This document shows positions 63,236 through 64,000 of a stretch of 64,000 nucleotides of DNA, piece by piece (within the stretch, counting starts at the first letter, position 1; each line of letters starts with the position of its first letter). Below the pieces are notes generated by a model. That model saw only the letters and a program-made list of their open reading frames with translations. It was not told where the DNA came from and made no database searches. Source of the stretch: Ornithinibacillus xuwenensis (lineage in GTDB: Bacteria; Bacillota; Bacilli; Bacillales; Amphibacillaceae); NCBI RefSeq assembly GCF_039614845.1, contig NZ_JBDIML010000004.1:1-64000 (forward strand), in the 5' to 3' direction. A program made the translations under genes and the position numbers.

Positions 63236-64000
63236 ATCGATTAAACCAATCCAATATGCCAATAATCTATACCTCAATCCTTTATATAGCTGGCCTTTTG
63301 CTGTTTATGGAATGGCTCTATCCGGTTAAAGAATTAACCGATACGGCGTATGTTGGGGTCTTTATGATCTATACGATATTCTGCTTCTTCATTTCGATGT
63401 TACAAGTAAGATGGTGGCTGTCATTTCTATTAAAAGGATTTGGTCTCCTCTTTGTCCTTAATGGTGTTTTTTCTGAACATAGCTTTCTAAGTATGCTATG
63501 GTACAAAGAATTGCTTTCCGATTTGTTTTTGAATGTGGATGCAATGCTTGCTAGGCACTGGTTTGATTTAACCAATATGTTCCGTACCTTATTATTCTTA
63601 ATCATCATTTGGTTAATGAGTTATTTAATACATTACTGGTTTGTTCAAGTGAAGCGCATCATGATTTTTAGTGTGTTGACCTTTATCTATGTGACGTTAC
63701 TGGATACATTCACAGTTTATCATGCAGATTGGGCAATTTTACGGACGTTTGTTATTGCTTTTATTGCATTAGGCCTTGCAAATGTCCTAAAAGAAATGCA
63801 GCGAGAAGGGATTCAAACCTACAGTTTGCGTAAAAAACCGCTTTGGATTTTACCATTAATAACGATTGTATTATTTTCAACGATGGTTGGATATGCAGCA
63901 CCTAAGTTTGAACCACAGTGGCCGGATCCGGTACCGTTCTTGAAAAGCGCGACTAATGGCTTTGGTGGAAAAGGTGGAATTGGAATCCAAAAGGTTGGGT
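63232..64000 (+). CDS. Transglutaminase-like TgpA-type membrane protein (partial)
   Basis: A GTG start overlaps the DUF58 stop (GTGA). The first ~256 residues shown form several membrane helices (IIYTSILYIAGLLLFMEWLY, WLSFLLKGFGLLFVLNGVF, LLFLIIIWLMSYLIHYW). Position and topology match the YebA/TgpA family, in which a transglutaminase domain follows. The gene is cut by the window end, so that domain is not visible. Confidence 0.85.
   Translation, partial: MNRLNQSNMPIIYTSILYIAGLLLFMEWLYPVKELTDTAYVGVFMIYTIFCFFISMLQVRWWLSFLLKGFGLLFVLNGVFSEHSFLSMLWYKELLSDLFLNVDAMLARHWFDLTNMFRTLLFLIIIWLMSYLIHYWFVQVKRIMIFSVLTFIYVTLLDTFTVYHADWAILRTFVIAFIALGLANVLKEMQREGIQTYSLRKKPLWILPLITIVLFSTMVGYAAPKFEPQWPDPVPFLKSATNGFGGKGGIGIQKVG

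Overview
The window is low-GC Firmicutes DNA, most likely Bacillaceae and perhaps of the halotolerant Oceanobacillus/Virgibacillus type; the genus is inference. It shows strong Shine-Dalgarno sites, TTG/GTG starts, a CIRCE element, T-boxes, spore-surface-type proteins and the B. subtilis gene order rrn - ydiA(thiL)/ydiB/ydiC/ydiD/gcp - ydiF - rex - ydiK/ydiL - groESL, with yeaC/yeaD/yebA-like genes at the right edge.

Layout. 1-615: end of an rRNA operon (23S 3' end, 5S, tRNA-fMet, tRNA-Asp). 755-6483: thiL, the t6A genes tsaE/tsaB/rimI/tsaD, and the ABC-F gene ydiF, with a DnaA-box cluster between tsaD and ydiF. 6549-12205: rex with a Rex-type operator, a lipoprotein, a marR-MFS pair, a 3-hydroxyacyl-CoA dehydrogenase and ydiK/ydiL. 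12357-14446: groESL. 14432-22978: a decayed genomic island in the 3' end of groEL, bounded by a duplicated groEL tail. It carries a truncated integrase, a truncated retron-type reverse transcriptase, frameshifted remnants, a PD-(D/E)xK-like protein, a DUF4209/HEPN-like protein and small membrane proteins. 23134-25615: a SigZ locus in which three transcription units share one bipartite promoter. 25951-30003: a Fur-controlled Fe-siderophore ABC transporter. 30501-32738: three signalling or unknown genes. 32801-34783: sstT behind two tandem threonine T-boxes. 34892-40423: a GGDEF/HD-GYP pair divergent from a c-di-GMP riboswitch that heads a Na+ symporter and a PLP decarboxylase. 40529-52940: surface-glycan genes, a BclA-like collagen protein, a glycosyltransferase, spore-type proteins and unknown genes. 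53095-58946: an appDFABC-type oligopeptide transporter. 59270-64000: an amidase and a MoxR/DUF58/transglutaminase set cut by the window edge.

The most interesting points are: (1) a SigZ circuit without a visible anti-sigma factor, in which the sigma factor has a cysteine-bearing tail and its motif recurs upstream of sigZ, a flavoprotein gene and an 8-cysteine mini-protein gene; (2) duplicated tRNA-Thr T-boxes ahead of sstT; (3) a c-di-GMP riboswitch on a transporter/decarboxylase pair; (4) the groEL-tail island, where two broken genes abut head to head; (5) a 21-bp repeat family that occurs as five-unit arrays in two unrelated intergenic regions.
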